The notes: generated from the sequence alone by a model not told the origin. DNA of 64,000 bases from Bacillota bacterium (GCA_017534115.1 JAFWDD010000074.1:1-64000), one strand, 5' to 3'; shown: positions 7,993 to 17,454, counted from the stretch's first letter. Made by a program: numbers and translations.

Positions 7993-9144
7993 ATGTATGT
8001 TTATGCTGATAACGCGGCTTCAACCAGACTGAGCGATTCCGCGGCGGAGGTAATGGAAAAATGCTTTTTTGAGATCTACGGAAACCCTTCGGGAATACAC
8101 AGATCAGGCAGGAAAGCGAAATCAATGCTGGAAAGAGCAAGAGCAGAAATTGCCCGAACGATAAAAGCCGAGCCGGAAGGAATATATTTCACATCGGGAG
8201 GAACGGAGTCTGACAACTGGGCGGTGAGAATTGCCGAATCTGTTGGTATGAAAACAGGCAAAAAGCACATTATTTCAACGCGGATTGAGCATAACGCAGT
8301 GCGGAAACCCCTTGAAAATCTGAAAGAAAAGGGGTTTCATATAACTTTCATAAGACCTATGGCAAACGGAATCATAAATCCTTCAGATTTCGAAAAAGCA
8401 GTCCGTCCGGACACGGTTTTTGCTTCCGTTATGTACGCCAACAATGTTGTGGGAACGATCCAGCCGATTCGTGAAATCGGCCGTATCTGCCGCAAAAACG
8501 GGATCATTTTCCATACGGACGCGGTTCAGGCCATAGGCCATATTCCCGTTGACGTGAAGGCGGATTATATAGACCTGCTTTCCGCCTCGGCCCATAAGTT
8601 CCACGGCCCGAAGGGAACAGGTTTTCTGTACTGCGGAAGACCTGAAATAATGGAGCCCTTTATTCTCGGCGGAGGACAGGAGAGGTCTATGCGTTCGGGA
8701 ACGGAAAATGTTCCGGGGATCTGCGGAATGTCGGAAGCCCTTGCGGAATCCGCGGAAAATATGGCGGAAGAATCCGCGTATGTAAAAAAATTGCGGAAAA
8801 TAATAGAAAACACGGTTTACAAAATAAAAGGCGCAAGCATAAACGGCAGTCTGAAAAGCCGTCTTCCGGGGAATCTGAATGTTTCTTTCGCGGATGTTTC
8901 CGGTCAGTCCCTTCTGAAAATGCTGGATGCCGAAGGCATATGCGTTTCCGCCGCCTCAGCATGTTCCGCAGGCTCTTCCGAGCCTAATTTTGTGCTGGAA
9001 TCCATGGGGATTCCCGCAGAAGAAGCCAAAAACTCCATAAGAATAACCCTTTCCGTATACAACACAGAGGATGAAGCCCGATATATCGGCGCAAAGCTCA
9101 AAGAGTCGGTGGAAAAACTGCAAAAACTTAAACGGGAATTCTGA
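7993..9144 (+). CDS. Cysteine desulfurase (NifS/IscS family)
   Basis: 383 residues, a full-length class V aminotransferase-fold enzyme. The PLP lysine is Lys202 in SASAHKFHGPKG; HTDAVQ at 174-179 binds the cofactor ring; the catalytic Cys324 lies in SACSAGSSEPN, a long IscS-type active loop. It removes sulfur from L-cysteine as a persulfide for Fe-S cluster assembly or tRNA thiolation. Usual partners (iscU, mnmA/thiI) are not adjacent, so the acceptor is not known; clostridial copies next to mnmA or thiI are common elsewhere. Confidence 0.9.
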   Translation: MYVYADNAASTRLSDSAAEVMEKCFFEIYGNPSGIHRSGRKAKSMLERARAEIARTIKAEPEGIYFTSGGTESDNWAVRIAESVGMKTGKKHIISTRIEHNAVRKPLENLKEKGFHITFIRPMANGIINPSDFEKAVRPDTVFASVMYANNVVGTIQPIREIGRICRKNGIIFHTDAVQAIGHIPVDVKADYIDLLSASAHKFHGPKGTGFLYCGRPEIMEPFILGGGQERSMRSGTENVPGICGMSEALAESAENMAEESAYVKKLRKIIENTVYKIKGASINGSLKSRLPGNLNVSFADVSGQSLLKMLDAEGICVSAASACSAGSSEPNFVLESMGIPAEEAKNSIRITLSVYNTEDEARYIGAKLKESVEKLQKLKREF

Positions 9145-9202
9145 TTTCAGTATGAAATGCTTTAAATGAATCCGACAACGGAGGATTCTGACCACAATCA
9201 GC

Positions 9203-9270
9203 GACCAAAGGGAGCGGCTTCATTACACCCGCAGGGTGTCTTAGGGCAGAGCCCTAAGCCCTCGGAGAGA
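9203..9270 (+). repeat. GC-rich palindromic intergenic repeat, copy A (partial)
   Basis: Contains the 3' half of the dispersed repeat: AGGGCAGAGCCCT palindrome at 9243-9255 followed by AAGCCCTCGGAGAG, preceded by ACACCCGCAGGGTGT (a second small palindrome, 9225-9239). The same order is seen in the copies near 18.5, 26.5, 26.8 and 45.6 kb. Confidence 0.75.
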
Positions 9271-9279
9271 AAAACAACA

Positions 9280-9293
9280 TGAATATATATTCA
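9280..9293. promoter_or_regulatory. 14-bp perfect palindrome upstream of the fatty-acid operon
   Basis: TGAATATATATTCA, 134 bases ahead of acpP. The identical 14-mer occurs at 23208-23221 just after an orphan promoter. It looks like a dimeric-repressor site but no regulator is known for it here. Confidence 0.3.
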
Positions 9294-9426
9294 GAAAATT
9301 TTTTTGGATTTTTTGTAACCTTTTCCCAATTCGGGAGACTAACTTATTAAATGCACAAAAAGTGGATTTCAAAATTGTAGAAAATTTAAAAGAAAAAAAT
9401 AAGATTAAAAAAGGAGAAAGAAAACA

Positions 9427-9645
9427 ATGTTAGAAAGAATCAAAAACGTATTAAACGACAAAATCGGATGCGACACATCAAATGTAACAGAAAAAACAAC
9501 ACTTTCAGAGTTAGGAATCGACTCACTTGATATCATGGAACTGGTAGTAGGTCTTGAGGATGAATTCGACGTAGAGATCGATTTCGGCGAAGCAAAAGTC
9601 GGCACAATCGGCGATCTTATGGCTCTTATCGAAAAAGGCAACTAA
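9427..9645 (+). CDS. acpP: Acyl carrier protein
   Basis: 72 residues, the normal ACP size. Ser33 in the GIDSLD motif is the 4'-phosphopantetheine attachment site. The start has AAAGGAG at a good distance. It carries growing acyl chains for type II fatty-acid synthesis. It is the first gene of a ten-gene operon running to 17388; the region upstream is a repeat plus an A/T-rich stretch, and no fabH or fapR/fabT regulator gene precedes it. Confidence 0.95.
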   Translation: MLERIKNVLNDKIGCDTSNVTEKTTLSELGIDSLDIMELVVGLEDEFDVEIDFGEAKVGTIGDLMALIEKGN

Positions 9646-9669
9646 TAGATTCCGAAAGGAGATTTATTT

Positions 9670-10620
9670 ATGATAAATTCACGGATTTGTGAAATTCTCG
9701 GAATCAAATACCCTGTTTTCCAGGGCGGAATGGCGTGGATTTCCGACGGGAAACTCGCCGCGGCGGTTTCAAACGCGGGCGGACTGGGCATAATCTCCGC
9801 AATGTACGGAGACGTTGACCACCTTAAACAGGAAATCGACATCTGCCGTTCTCTTACTGATAAACCCTTTGGCGTAAACTTAATGCTCATGAGCCCCATT
9901 GCGGAGGAAGCGGCGCAGGTCATAGCGGACAAGAAAGTACCCGTTGTAACAACAGGCGCAGGCCTTTCCACAAAATACATGAAATTATGGGGCGAAGCCG
10001 GAGTAAAGGTCATTCCCGTTGTGGCGGCTGTGGCATTTGCGAAAATGGCAGAAAGAGCAGGCGCGTGCGCGGTTATAGCCGAAGGCAGCGAATCCGGCGG
10101 ACACATCGGCGAGACATCCACAATGGCTCTTGTGCCTCAGGTATGCGATGCTGTTAAAATCCCCGTAATTGCAGCAGGCGGTATTGCAGACGGCAGAGGA
10201 ATGGCGGCGGCTTTCATGCTGGGTGCAGAAGGCATTCAGATGGGCACAAGGTTCCTTTCTGCGGAAGAATGTTCTGTTCATGAAACATATAAGGATATGG
10301 TCCTTAAAGCCAGCGACGTATCCACAGTAACCACAGGCAGACGCTTCGGCGGAAACACATGCAGATGCCTCAAAAACACATTCAGCAGAGAATTTCTCAA
10401 AAAGGAATACGCAAGCGACGCCACACCTGAAAGCGTTGCCGAAATGGGAGTAGGCGCGCTGAGGAAGGCAGCCATAGAAGGAGACACGGCGGAAGGCTGT
10501 TTCCTTGCGGGTCAGATTGCCGGTATGGTTAAACAAAGACAGAAAGCGGGAGAAATAGTAAACGAGGTCGTTTCCCAGGCGGAGGCTTTATTAAAAGGAG
10601 CGGAAAAATGGGTAAAATAG
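9670..10620 (+). CDS. fabK: Enoyl-ACP reductase, FMN-dependent FabK type
   Basis: 316 residues, TIM-barrel nitronate-monooxygenase/FabK superfamily. PVFQGGMAWIS at the N-terminus and GGIADGRG with QMGTRFL further on bind FMN; ESGGHIGE contains the His expected in catalysis. It performs the final reduction of each elongation cycle using NAD(P)H. This unrelated replacement of FabI is typical of clostridia and streptococci and is naturally insensitive to triclosan. It is embedded in the fab operon, which separates it from true nitronate monooxygenases. Its end overlaps fabD by 13 bases. Confidence 0.93.
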   Translation: MINSRICEILGIKYPVFQGGMAWISDGKLAAAVSNAGGLGIISAMYGDVDHLKQEIDICRSLTDKPFGVNLMLMSPIAEEAAQVIADKKVPVVTTGAGLSTKYMKLWGEAGVKVIPVVAAVAFAKMAERAGACAVIAEGSESGGHIGETSTMALVPQVCDAVKIPVIAAGGIADGRGMAAAFMLGAEGIQMGTRFLSAEECSVHETYKDMVLKASDVSTVTTGRRFGGNTCRCLKNTFSREFLKKEYASDATPESVAEMGVGALRKAAIEGDTAEGCFLAGQIAGMVKQRQKAGEIVNEVVSQAEALLKGAEKWVK

Positions 10621-11528
10621 CATTTCTTTTTTCCGGCCAGGGCGCACAGAAGCCCGGCATGGGAAAGGATTTTTATGATAAATGCGAAGCGGTAAAAGCT
10701 TTGTTCAACGCGGCAGATGAATTGAGAGCCGGAACAAGCGCTCAGTGCTTCGAGGGCACAGCCGAGGAGCTGAAGGAAACCGTAAATACACAGCCCTGTC
10801 TTTATCTTACTGATCTGGGCGGAGCGTTAATGCTTGAGGAAAACGGGATACACGCTGACGGAGCGGCAGGCTTTTCGCTGGGAGAAATCGCGGCTCTGGC
10901 ATTCGGCGGAGCTTATTCATACGAAGATGGATTCAAAATCGTCTGCGCGAGAGGCATTTTCATGGACGAAGCCGTAAACGCTTCCGATTCCATGATGGCG
11001 GCGCTGGTCCTTCTCAATGAGGAAAAAGTTAAAGCGTTATGCGAGAAAGTCCCTCAGGTTTATCCGGCGAACTTCAATACTTCAAACCAGATAGTGGTTT
11101 CTCTGGCGAAGGACAGCTTCAGCGAACTTTCAAAGGCGGCAAAGGAAGTAAAAGGCCGCGCGATGCGTCTTGCTGTAAGCGGAGGCTTCCATTCACCCTT
11201 CATGGATCCCGCGGCGGAGAAATTCGCGAAAGAACTTGAAAAATATGAAATCGGGGAAACAAAAATTCCCGTATATTCCAACTTCACTTCAAAACCCTAT
11301 GAAAAAGAAATAAGATTTAATCTTGCCAAACAGATAAATAACCCTGTTTTATGGCAGAAATCAATAGAAAATATGGCGGCGGACGGATTTGACACATTTA
11401 TTGAGATCGGAGTAGGCGATACTCTTCAGAAAATGGTCCAGAAGATCCTTCCGGGCGCGAAAACCTTCAAAGTATCCACATATGAGGATATGTTAAATTT
11501 AAAAGAGGAGCTTGGCAATAATGCTTAA
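10608..11528 (+). CDS. fabD: Malonyl-CoA:ACP transacylase
   Basis: 306 residues. The nucleophile is Ser90 in GFSLGE and the partner His195 lies in GGFHSPFM; the N-terminal FLFSGQGAQ loop is diagnostic. It loads malonyl groups from CoA onto ACP. It overlaps both fabK (13 bases) and fabG (8 bases), so translation is probably coupled. Confidence 0.95.
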   Translation: MGKIAFLFSGQGAQKPGMGKDFYDKCEAVKALFNAADELRAGTSAQCFEGTAEELKETVNTQPCLYLTDLGGALMLEENGIHADGAAGFSLGEIAALAFGGAYSYEDGFKIVCARGIFMDEAVNASDSMMAALVLLNEEKVKALCEKVPQVYPANFNTSNQIVVSLAKDSFSELSKAAKEVKGRAMRLAVSGGFHSPFMDPAAEKFAKELEKYEIGETKIPVYSNFTSKPYEKEIRFNLAKQINNPVLWQKSIENMAADGFDTFIEIGVGDTLQKMVQKILPGAKTFKVSTYEDMLNLKEELGNNA

Positions 11529-12255
11529 TGGAAAGAACGCGGTAGTAACCGGAGGCACAAGAGGAATAGGAGCCGAAATCTGCAAAAGACTTGCCGAAAA
11601 GGGCGTTAATATAGCGTTTTTATATTCGGGAAGAGAAGATCTGGCATCTGCTCAGGAAGAGACCCTTGGCGCTCTCGGTGTTAAGGCGAAAGGCTATAAA
11701 TGCAATGTGGCTTCCTTTGACGAAGTAAAGACTACAGTTAAAGAGATTACGAAGGAATTCGGCAAGATACAGATCCTTGTAAACAACGCGGGCATAACCA
11801 GAGATAATCTTCTTATGTTCATGAAAGAGAAGGATTTTGACGATGTAATCGATATAAACTTAAAGGGAGCATACAACACGATCAAACATCTTTATCCTGT
11901 ATTCGTAAAGCAGAGATACGGGAAAATCATCAATATAAGCTCCGTAACGGGACTTATGGGAAACGAAGGTCAGGTAAACTACGCCGCGTCCAAGGCTGGG
12001 CTTATCGGACTTACAAAATCCGTGGCAAGAGAGCTTGCGTCTCTGGGAGTATGCTGCAACGCGGTAGCGCCCGGATTCATTGATACGGAAATGACTAAAG
12101 ATTTAGGTGAAAATAATCCTATGATAGATAAAATTCCCATGAAAAGACTGGGAACAGCGGAAGAAATATCAAAACTGGTGCTTTTCCTTGCATCAGAGGA
12201 TTCAGATTATATTACCGGCGAGGTAATCCGCATTGACGGCGGCCTTGCCATGTAG
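11521..12255 (+). CDS. fabG: 3-oxoacyl-ACP reductase
   Basis: 244 residues, classical short-chain dehydrogenase. GGTRGIG (11-17) binds NADPH, NNAG follows near 88-91, and the catalytic set is Ser141, Tyr154 and Lys158 (YAASK). ATG 11521 is chosen because AGAGGAG ends 10 bases before it; a TTG at 11512 is only one base from that ribosome site. It carries out the first reduction of each elongation cycle. Confidence 0.95.
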   Translation: MLNGKNAVVTGGTRGIGAEICKRLAEKGVNIAFLYSGREDLASAQEETLGALGVKAKGYKCNVASFDEVKTTVKEITKEFGKIQILVNNAGITRDNLLMFMKEKDFDDVIDINLKGAYNTIKHLYPVFVKQRYGKIINISSVTGLMGNEGQVNYAASKAGLIGLTKSVARELASLGVCCNAVAPGFIDTEMTKDLGENNPMIDKIPMKRLGTAEEISKLVLFLASEDSDYITGEVIRIDGGLAM

Positions 12256-12264
12256 GAGGAAAAT

Positions 12265-13497
12265 ATGAACAGAGTTGTAGTAACAGGAATGGGCGCGGTT
12301 ACGCCTGTCGGAAATGACGTAAAATCCTATTGGGAAGGTTTAATAAGCGGAAAAAACGGAATAGACTTCATTAAGAGATTCGATACGGAAAATATAGGAT
12401 ACAGACTTGGCGGAGAGGTAAAAGACTTCCACCCCGAAATATATATGGACAGAATGTCAGTCAAAAAAACTGACAGATTCGTGCAGTTCGCTATCTGCGC
12501 CGCTCAGGAGGCAATGGACGACAGCGAAATCATCGATAAGATCGATTCAAAAGATTTAGCCGTATATTTCGGTTCCAGCATCGGCGGATACGAAACAAAC
12601 TGCAATGAGCATTTAAACCTTATCAACAGAGGAGCAAAAAGAGTATCTCCCATGTTCATCCCCAAAATGATTTCAAATATGGCGGCAGGAAACATTGCCA
12701 TCAGATTTAATGCTCACGGTCCCTGCATATCGGTTTCAACAGCCTGCGCCACAGCCACAAACGCTATTGGAGAAGGTTACAGAGCAGTTAAACACGGATA
12801 CGCTAAAGCTGCTATCTGCGGAGGAAGCGAAGCGGCAATAACACCCCTTTCACTGGCAGGCTTTGGAAGCTGTATGGCATTAAATCCTTCAGACGATCCC
12901 AAAGCAGCGTCACTGCCCTTCGATAAAAGACACGGCGGATTCGTAATGGGCGAAGGAGCAGGAGCTCTTATTCTTGAGGAATATGAACACGCAAAAGCAA
13001 GAGGAGCTAAAATTTACGCAGAGGTTGTGGGATATGGCTCAACCTGCGACGCTTTCCATATAACAGCTCCCGAAGAGGAAGCGAAGGAAAGCTCCAGAGC
13101 GATCTATGAAGCGGCGGAAGCTTTAAGAGATCTGGCTCCCGAGGATATTTACGTAAATGCTCACGGAACGGGAACACCTCTTAACGACAAGACAGAGACA
13201 AAGGCTCTCAAAAAAGCTTTTGGAGAAGACGCGGCGAAAAGACTTCACATCAGCTCCACAAAATCCATGACAGGACATCTTTTGGGAGCGGCAGGAGCTA
13301 TTGAGGCGGTTGCGGCTGTAATGGCTCTTAAGGAAGGAATCATACCTCCTACAATCAATCTTGTGGAACCCGACGAGGAATGCGACCTTAACTATACGCC
13401 CAACGAAGCTGTAAAAGCTGACATAAAAGCGGCTTTATCAACATCTCTGGGCTTCGGCGGACATAACGCCTGCGTTGCGTTCAAAAGAGGTGAATAA
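12265..13497 (+). CDS. fabF: 3-oxoacyl-ACP synthase II
   Basis: 410 residues, condensing enzyme of the KAS I/II type. The Cys-His-His triad is Cys161 (STACATA), His in NAHGTGTP (near 301) and His in TGHLLGAAGA (near 338). It condenses malonyl-ACP with acyl-ACP. It is the only condensing enzyme in this cluster; FabH, which starts chains, is absent from the window. Confidence 0.95.
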   Translation: MNRVVVTGMGAVTPVGNDVKSYWEGLISGKNGIDFIKRFDTENIGYRLGGEVKDFHPEIYMDRMSVKKTDRFVQFAICAAQEAMDDSEIIDKIDSKDLAVYFGSSIGGYETNCNEHLNLINRGAKRVSPMFIPKMISNMAAGNIAIRFNAHGPCISVSTACATATNAIGEGYRAVKHGYAKAAICGGSEAAITPLSLAGFGSCMALNPSDDPKAASLPFDKRHGGFVMGEGAGALILEEYEHAKARGAKIYAEVVGYGSTCDAFHITAPEEEAKESSRAIYEAAEALRDLAPEDIYVNAHGTGTPLNDKTETKALKKAFGEDAAKRLHISSTKSMTGHLLGAAGAIEAVAAVMALKEGIIPPTINLVEPDEECDLNYTPNEAVKADIKAALSTSLGFGGHNACVAFKRGE

Positions 13498-13499
13498 TC

Positions 13500-13964
13500 A
13501 TGATAACCAAAAAAACGGTTGTTGATTTCGCGGAAGTAATGAAGGCTTACGGATTAACAAAGCTGGAATTGAAGGATGACGAAAAATATATTCTTCTCGA
13601 AACGGGAAGAGTATCAAGCCCCGAGGCAAATGAGGATAGACTTTTTACAAAAGATGAGGAATTTGAATCCGTAAAGGAAGAAGCGCCCGAAAAGGAACCT
13701 GAGACAAAGGGCGGATATGTGCAGAAATCAATCGTTGTGGGAACAATATATCTTTCTCCCGCTGAGGGAATGGATACATTTGTAAAAGTTGGCGACAAGG
13801 TTTCGGAAGGCGACGTTCTTTCCATGGTGGAATCAATGAAGATGTTCAACGAGATAAATGCTGAAGTAAGCGGCACAATAAAGGAAATTCTGGTTTCCAA
13901 CGGCCAGACCATAGAATTCGGCCAGCCGCTTTTTGTAATAGATACTGACGAGGAGGAGGCTTAA
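13500..13964 (+). CDS. accB: Acetyl-CoA carboxylase biotin carboxyl carrier protein
   Basis: 154 residues. The C-terminal biotinyl domain carries Lys114 in ESMKMFNE (usual form EAMKM); a charged Glu/Pro-rich linker lies at about 50-70. The biotin arm shuttles CO2 between AccC and AccAD. Starts 2 bases after fabF. Confidence 0.94.
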   Translation: MITKKTVVDFAEVMKAYGLTKLELKDDEKYILLETGRVSSPEANEDRLFTKDEEFESVKEEAPEKEPETKGGYVQKSIVVGTIYLSPAEGMDTFVKVGDKVSEGDVLSMVESMKMFNEINAEVSGTIKEILVSNGQTIEFGQPLFVIDTDEEEA

Positions 13965-13970
13965 AGGAAT

Positions 13971-14384
13971 ATGAATCAGGAAGAAATCAAAAAAATCCTC
14001 CCCCACAGGGATAATATGCTTCTTATAGACGAGGCAGAGGTAATCGAGGATATTGCGTATGGCAAAAAGCTTATCAGAGACGAGGAGTTTTTCCTTCAGG
14101 GACATTTTCCCGGAAATCCGGTAGTTCCCGGAGTTATTCTCTGCGAGATACTTGCCCAGACAGCCTGTGTGCTTATAGCGGAAGACAGCAAAAACAAAGT
14201 TCCTTTCTTTACCGGACTTGACAAAGTAAAATTCAGAAATCCCGTAAAACCTGGAAACACATTTCAAACGGAATGCAGAATAACCAGAAGCAAACACGGT
14301 TTTTACTGGTGCAGCGGAAAAGGCTTTGTAGACGGAAAGCTTTGCGTAAGCGCGGACTTTTCATTCGCCCTTGTAGAGGGGTGA
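13971..14384 (+). CDS. fabZ: 3-hydroxyacyl-ACP dehydratase
   Basis: 137 residues, hot-dog fold. The catalytic His is in GHFPGNPVVPGV and the Glu in the following ILCEILAQ helix. It dehydrates 3-hydroxyacyl-ACP. No FabA/FabM-type isomerase is seen in the cluster, so unsaturated fatty acid synthesis is not explained here. Confidence 0.94.
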   Translation: MNQEEIKKILPHRDNMLLIDEAEVIEDIAYGKKLIRDEEFFLQGHFPGNPVVPGVILCEILAQTACVLIAEDSKNKVPFFTGLDKVKFRNPVKPGNTFQTECRITRSKHGFYWCSGKGFVDGKLCVSADFSFALVEG

Positions 14385-14390
14385 GCTTAA

Positions 14391-15698
14391 ATGTTTACGA
14401 AAATACTTATAGCCAACAGAGGCGAGATAGCGGTGCGCATAATAAGAGCCTGCCGTGAAATGGGCATAGAGACCGTTGTGGTCTACTCGGAAGCGGATGC
14501 CGAGTCACTGCCTGTTGCAATGGCGGACGAGAGAATCTGCATAGGCGGAAATTCTCCCAAGGACAGCTATCTCAATATGGAAAATATAATAAGCGCGGCC
14601 TTGGTAACAAAGGCCCAGGCAATACATCCCGGGTACGGTTTTCTTTCGGAAAATCCGGAATTTGCGAAAAAATGCGATGAAAACGGAATCGTCTTCATAG
14701 GTCCTCCCTGGGATGTAATCAAGCTTATGGGGGACAAGGAAAAGGCTCGTGAGCTCATGAGCGAAATAGGAGTTCCCATTGTACCCGGCAGCGGGGTTAT
14801 AACCTCAATCGAAGAGGCGGAAGCGGAAGCCGACAGGATCGGATACCCCGTAATGATAAAAGCTTCAGCCGGCGGCGGCGGAAAAGGTATAAGGGTGGTA
14901 TTTAAGAAGGAAGAGCTGGCGGAGTCCATAAGGGTAGCCTCCGAGGAAGCCAGAAGCGGTTTCGGAAACGCAGATGTATTCATGGAAAAATACCTTGTGG
15001 GCGTAAGGCACATAGAAGTCCAGGTCCTTGCGGATAAATTCGGAAATATCGTGTGCCTCGGCGAAAGAGACTGCTCCCTTCAGAGAAATAAACAGAAAGT
15101 AATCGAAGAAACCCCTTCACCTTTTTTGAGCGATGAGCTCAGAGAGCGTCTCATGGAGACCGCCAAAAAGGCAATGAAGTTTTCTTACTATGAAAACGCT
15201 GGAACAGTAGAGTTCCTTGTAGATAAAGAAGGAAATTTCTATTTTATAGAAATGAATACAAGGCTCCAGGTGGAGCATCCCATAACGGAAGAGTTAACGG
15301 GAATAGATATTGTTAAATGGCAGATAAGAATAGCCTGCGAAATGAAGCTCAACTTCACTCAGGAAGACGTTCAGTTCAAAGGCCATGTAATAGAATGCCG
15401 GATCAACGCCAGAAGCACGGGAACCCTGAATTTTATCCATATTCCCGGCGGAAAAGGCGTAAGGTGCGATACAGCAATGATTTCGGGCATGGAAGTTGTG
15501 CCTTATTACGATTCCATGCTGGGCAAGCTTATCGCCAGAAGTCTTACCAGAGAGGAAACTGTCAGAAAGATGGAGTCTGCACTGTGTGAAATGATAATCG
15601 ACGGAGTGGAAACGAATCAGGAATCCCAGATAGACCTCATCAGAAGTCAGCTTTTCTATTCCGGAATGTATGACACAAGATCTCTGGAGGACAGATAA
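14391..15698 (+). CDS. accC: Acetyl-CoA carboxylase, biotin carboxylase subunit
   Basis: 435 residues. ATP-grasp enzyme with the glycine loop KASAGGGGKGIR, EMNTRLQVEHPITEE near 290 and the expected N-terminal ANRGEIAVRIIRA. It carboxylates biotin on AccB using ATP and bicarbonate. Confidence 0.95.
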   Translation: MFTKILIANRGEIAVRIIRACREMGIETVVVYSEADAESLPVAMADERICIGGNSPKDSYLNMENIISAALVTKAQAIHPGYGFLSENPEFAKKCDENGIVFIGPPWDVIKLMGDKEKARELMSEIGVPIVPGSGVITSIEEAEAEADRIGYPVMIKASAGGGGKGIRVVFKKEELAESIRVASEEARSGFGNADVFMEKYLVGVRHIEVQVLADKFGNIVCLGERDCSLQRNKQKVIEETPSPFLSDELRERLMETAKKAMKFSYYENAGTVEFLVDKEGNFYFIEMNTRLQVEHPITEELTGIDIVKWQIRIACEMKLNFTQEDVQFKGHVIECRINARSTGTLNFIHIPGGKGVRCDTAMISGMEVVPYYDSMLGKLIARSLTREETVRKMESALCEMIIDGVETNQESQIDLIRSQLFYSGMYDTRSLEDR

Positions 15699-15716
15699 TT
15701 AAGTTAAAAGAGGTAT

Positions 15717-16571
15717 GTGATTTTTATGTTAAGTCTTACAGAGCTTTTGAAAAAATCAAAAAATACGATAGAAAACGGAGGCAGACAGTTTGCCCGTGAC
15801 GAAAAGGTAAAATGTCCGGCCTGCGGCAAAGAAGAATACAGAAATACGATTAAAGAGAACAATATGGTGTGCCCTTTTTGCGAACACCATTATAAAATAA
15901 GCGCCAGGACCAGAATCAGACAGGTTTTCGACAAGGACAGCTTCCATGAGCTTTTTGACAATATAGAATCAGCGGATCCTCTTGAGTTTAAAGGCTATAA
16001 AAGAAGGATCGAAAAAGCCAGGATAAGTTCCGGAGAAAAGGAAGGCGTCGTATGCGGAACAGCATCCCTTAACAAGGTTAAATGTGCGGTTTTCGTAATG
16101 GAGCCAGGTTTTATGATGGGAAGTATGGGTTCCGCTCTTGGCGAGAAGGTGTGCAGACTTTTTGAGTATGCCTGTGAAAATCATCTTCCCGTAATAGGTT
16201 TTACGGCTTCCGGAGGAGCGAGGATGCAGGAAGGGATCCTTTCTCTTATGCAGATGGCCAAAGTAAGCGGAGCCGTCAAAAAGCACAGTAATGCCGGCGG
16301 ACTTTATATATGTGTGCTTACAAATCCCACAACAGGCGGAGTAACGGCAAGCTTTGCTATGCTGGGAGATATAATAATCGCAGAACCCAACGCGGTAGTA
16401 GGCTTTGCCGGCAGACGTGTTATCGAAAGCACCATGAAGAAATCTCTCCCCGATGACTTCCAGAAATCGGAATTTGTTCTGGAGCATGGATTTATAGATA
16501 AAATTGTGGACAGAAGAGAGCTTTCCATGACATTGGGAAGAATTTTGAATCTTCATCGGGAGGTGATCTGA
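15717..16571 (+). CDS. accD: Acetyl-CoA carboxylase carboxyltransferase beta subunit
   Basis: 284 residues. An N-terminal four-Cys zinc ribbon (CPAC...CPFC) is followed by the crotonase-like carboxyltransferase domain with SGGARMQEG and TTGGVTASFA. ATG 15726 (MLSL) is placed three codons inside this start; an AGAGGTATGTG ribosome site precedes both, so the exact start is uncertain by three residues. Partner of AccA. Confidence 0.94.
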   Translation: MIFMLSLTELLKKSKNTIENGGRQFARDEKVKCPACGKEEYRNTIKENNMVCPFCEHHYKISARTRIRQVFDKDSFHELFDNIESADPLEFKGYKRRIEKARISSGEKEGVVCGTASLNKVKCAVFVMEPGFMMGSMGSALGEKVCRLFEYACENHLPVIGFTASGGARMQEGILSLMQMAKVSGAVKKHSNAGGLYICVLTNPTTGGVTASFAMLGDIIIAEPNAVVGFAGRRVIESTMKKSLPDDFQKSEFVLEHGFIDKIVDRRELSMTLGRILNLHREVI

Positions 16572-16572
16572 C

Positions 16573-17388
16573 GTGGAGGCTTATGAGATCGTAAAACTGG
16601 CAAGAGACAAAAAAAGACCCACAGCCAAAGCATATACAAAAGAACTTCTTACAAATATTGTTGAGCTCCACGGAGACAGAGCCTTCGGAGACGATAAGGC
16701 CGTTGTTGGCGGAATAGGCGAGCTTAACGGAATGCCCGTAACATTCATAGCCGTGGAAAAGGGCGGCGACCTGAAGGAAAGAGTTTACCGTTCATTCGGA
16801 AGCCCTAAACCGGAAGGATACAGAAAAGCTCTCCGTCTTATGAAGCAGGCGGAAAAGTTCAAAAGACCTATTCTCTGTATTGTGGATACGGCAGGAGCCT
16901 ATTGCGGCGAGGACGCGGAGGAAAGAGGACAGGGTCAGGCGATAGCTCAGAATTTGTACGAAATGATGGACCTTAAGGTTCCCAGCATAAGCATCATAAT
17001 CGGAGAAGGCGGAAGCGGCGGAGCGCTGGGTCTTTCCGTTTCCAGCAAGGTGTATGTACTGGAAAACGCGGTTTATTCCGTAATATCGCCGGAAGCCTGT
17101 GCGGGAATCCTTTGGAGAGACGCCAAAAAGGCCGATGAAGCCGCTGAATCTTTGTGCATGACATCGGAATACATGATGAAATTCCATGTGGCTGACGGAG
17201 TTTTCAAAGAGGATTTTTCCGACTTTAAAGGAATGTGCGCGGAAATAAAGGAAACATTATACAACGACTTTGTACAGATGAAAAAAGAAGCTCCTGAGGA
17301 AATAATAGAAAGAAGATACGAGAAATTCAGAAATATAGGCGTATTCGCGGAGAAAAAGGCATCATCCGAAAAGGGGGATATTGATTAA
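16573..17388 (+). CDS. accA: Acetyl-CoA carboxylase carboxyltransferase alpha subunit
   Basis: 271 residues, slightly short of the usual 310-320 because the N-terminal helical extension is reduced, as in many Firmicutes. GTG start with GGGAGGTGATCTG upstream, one base after accD ends. IIGEGGSGGALGL forms an oxyanion-hole region. With AccD it transfers CO2 from biotin to acetyl-CoA. Last gene of the fatty-acid operon. Confidence 0.94.
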   Translation: MEAYEIVKLARDKKRPTAKAYTKELLTNIVELHGDRAFGDDKAVVGGIGELNGMPVTFIAVEKGGDLKERVYRSFGSPKPEGYRKALRLMKQAEKFKRPILCIVDTAGAYCGEDAEERGQGQAIAQNLYEMMDLKVPSISIIIGEGGSGGALGLSVSSKVYVLENAVYSVISPEACAGILWRDAKKADEAAESLCMTSEYMMKFHVADGVFKEDFSDFKGMCAEIKETLYNDFVQMKKEAPEEIIERRYEKFRNIGVFAEKKASSEKGDID

Positions 17389-17409
17389 TTCGGTAAAATA
17401 GTATAAAAT
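17381..17409 (+). promoter_or_regulatory. Possible promoter of the ECF sigma pair
   Basis: TTGATT (17381-17386), 17-bp spacer, TAAAAT (17404-17409), overlapping the accA stop. It would let the sigma/anti-sigma genes be transcribed apart from the fatty-acid operon. Confidence 0.45.
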
Positions 17410-17454
17410 TAAATATCAAGCAATATATTCCGAATTTTGAAAGAGGTGTACCCC

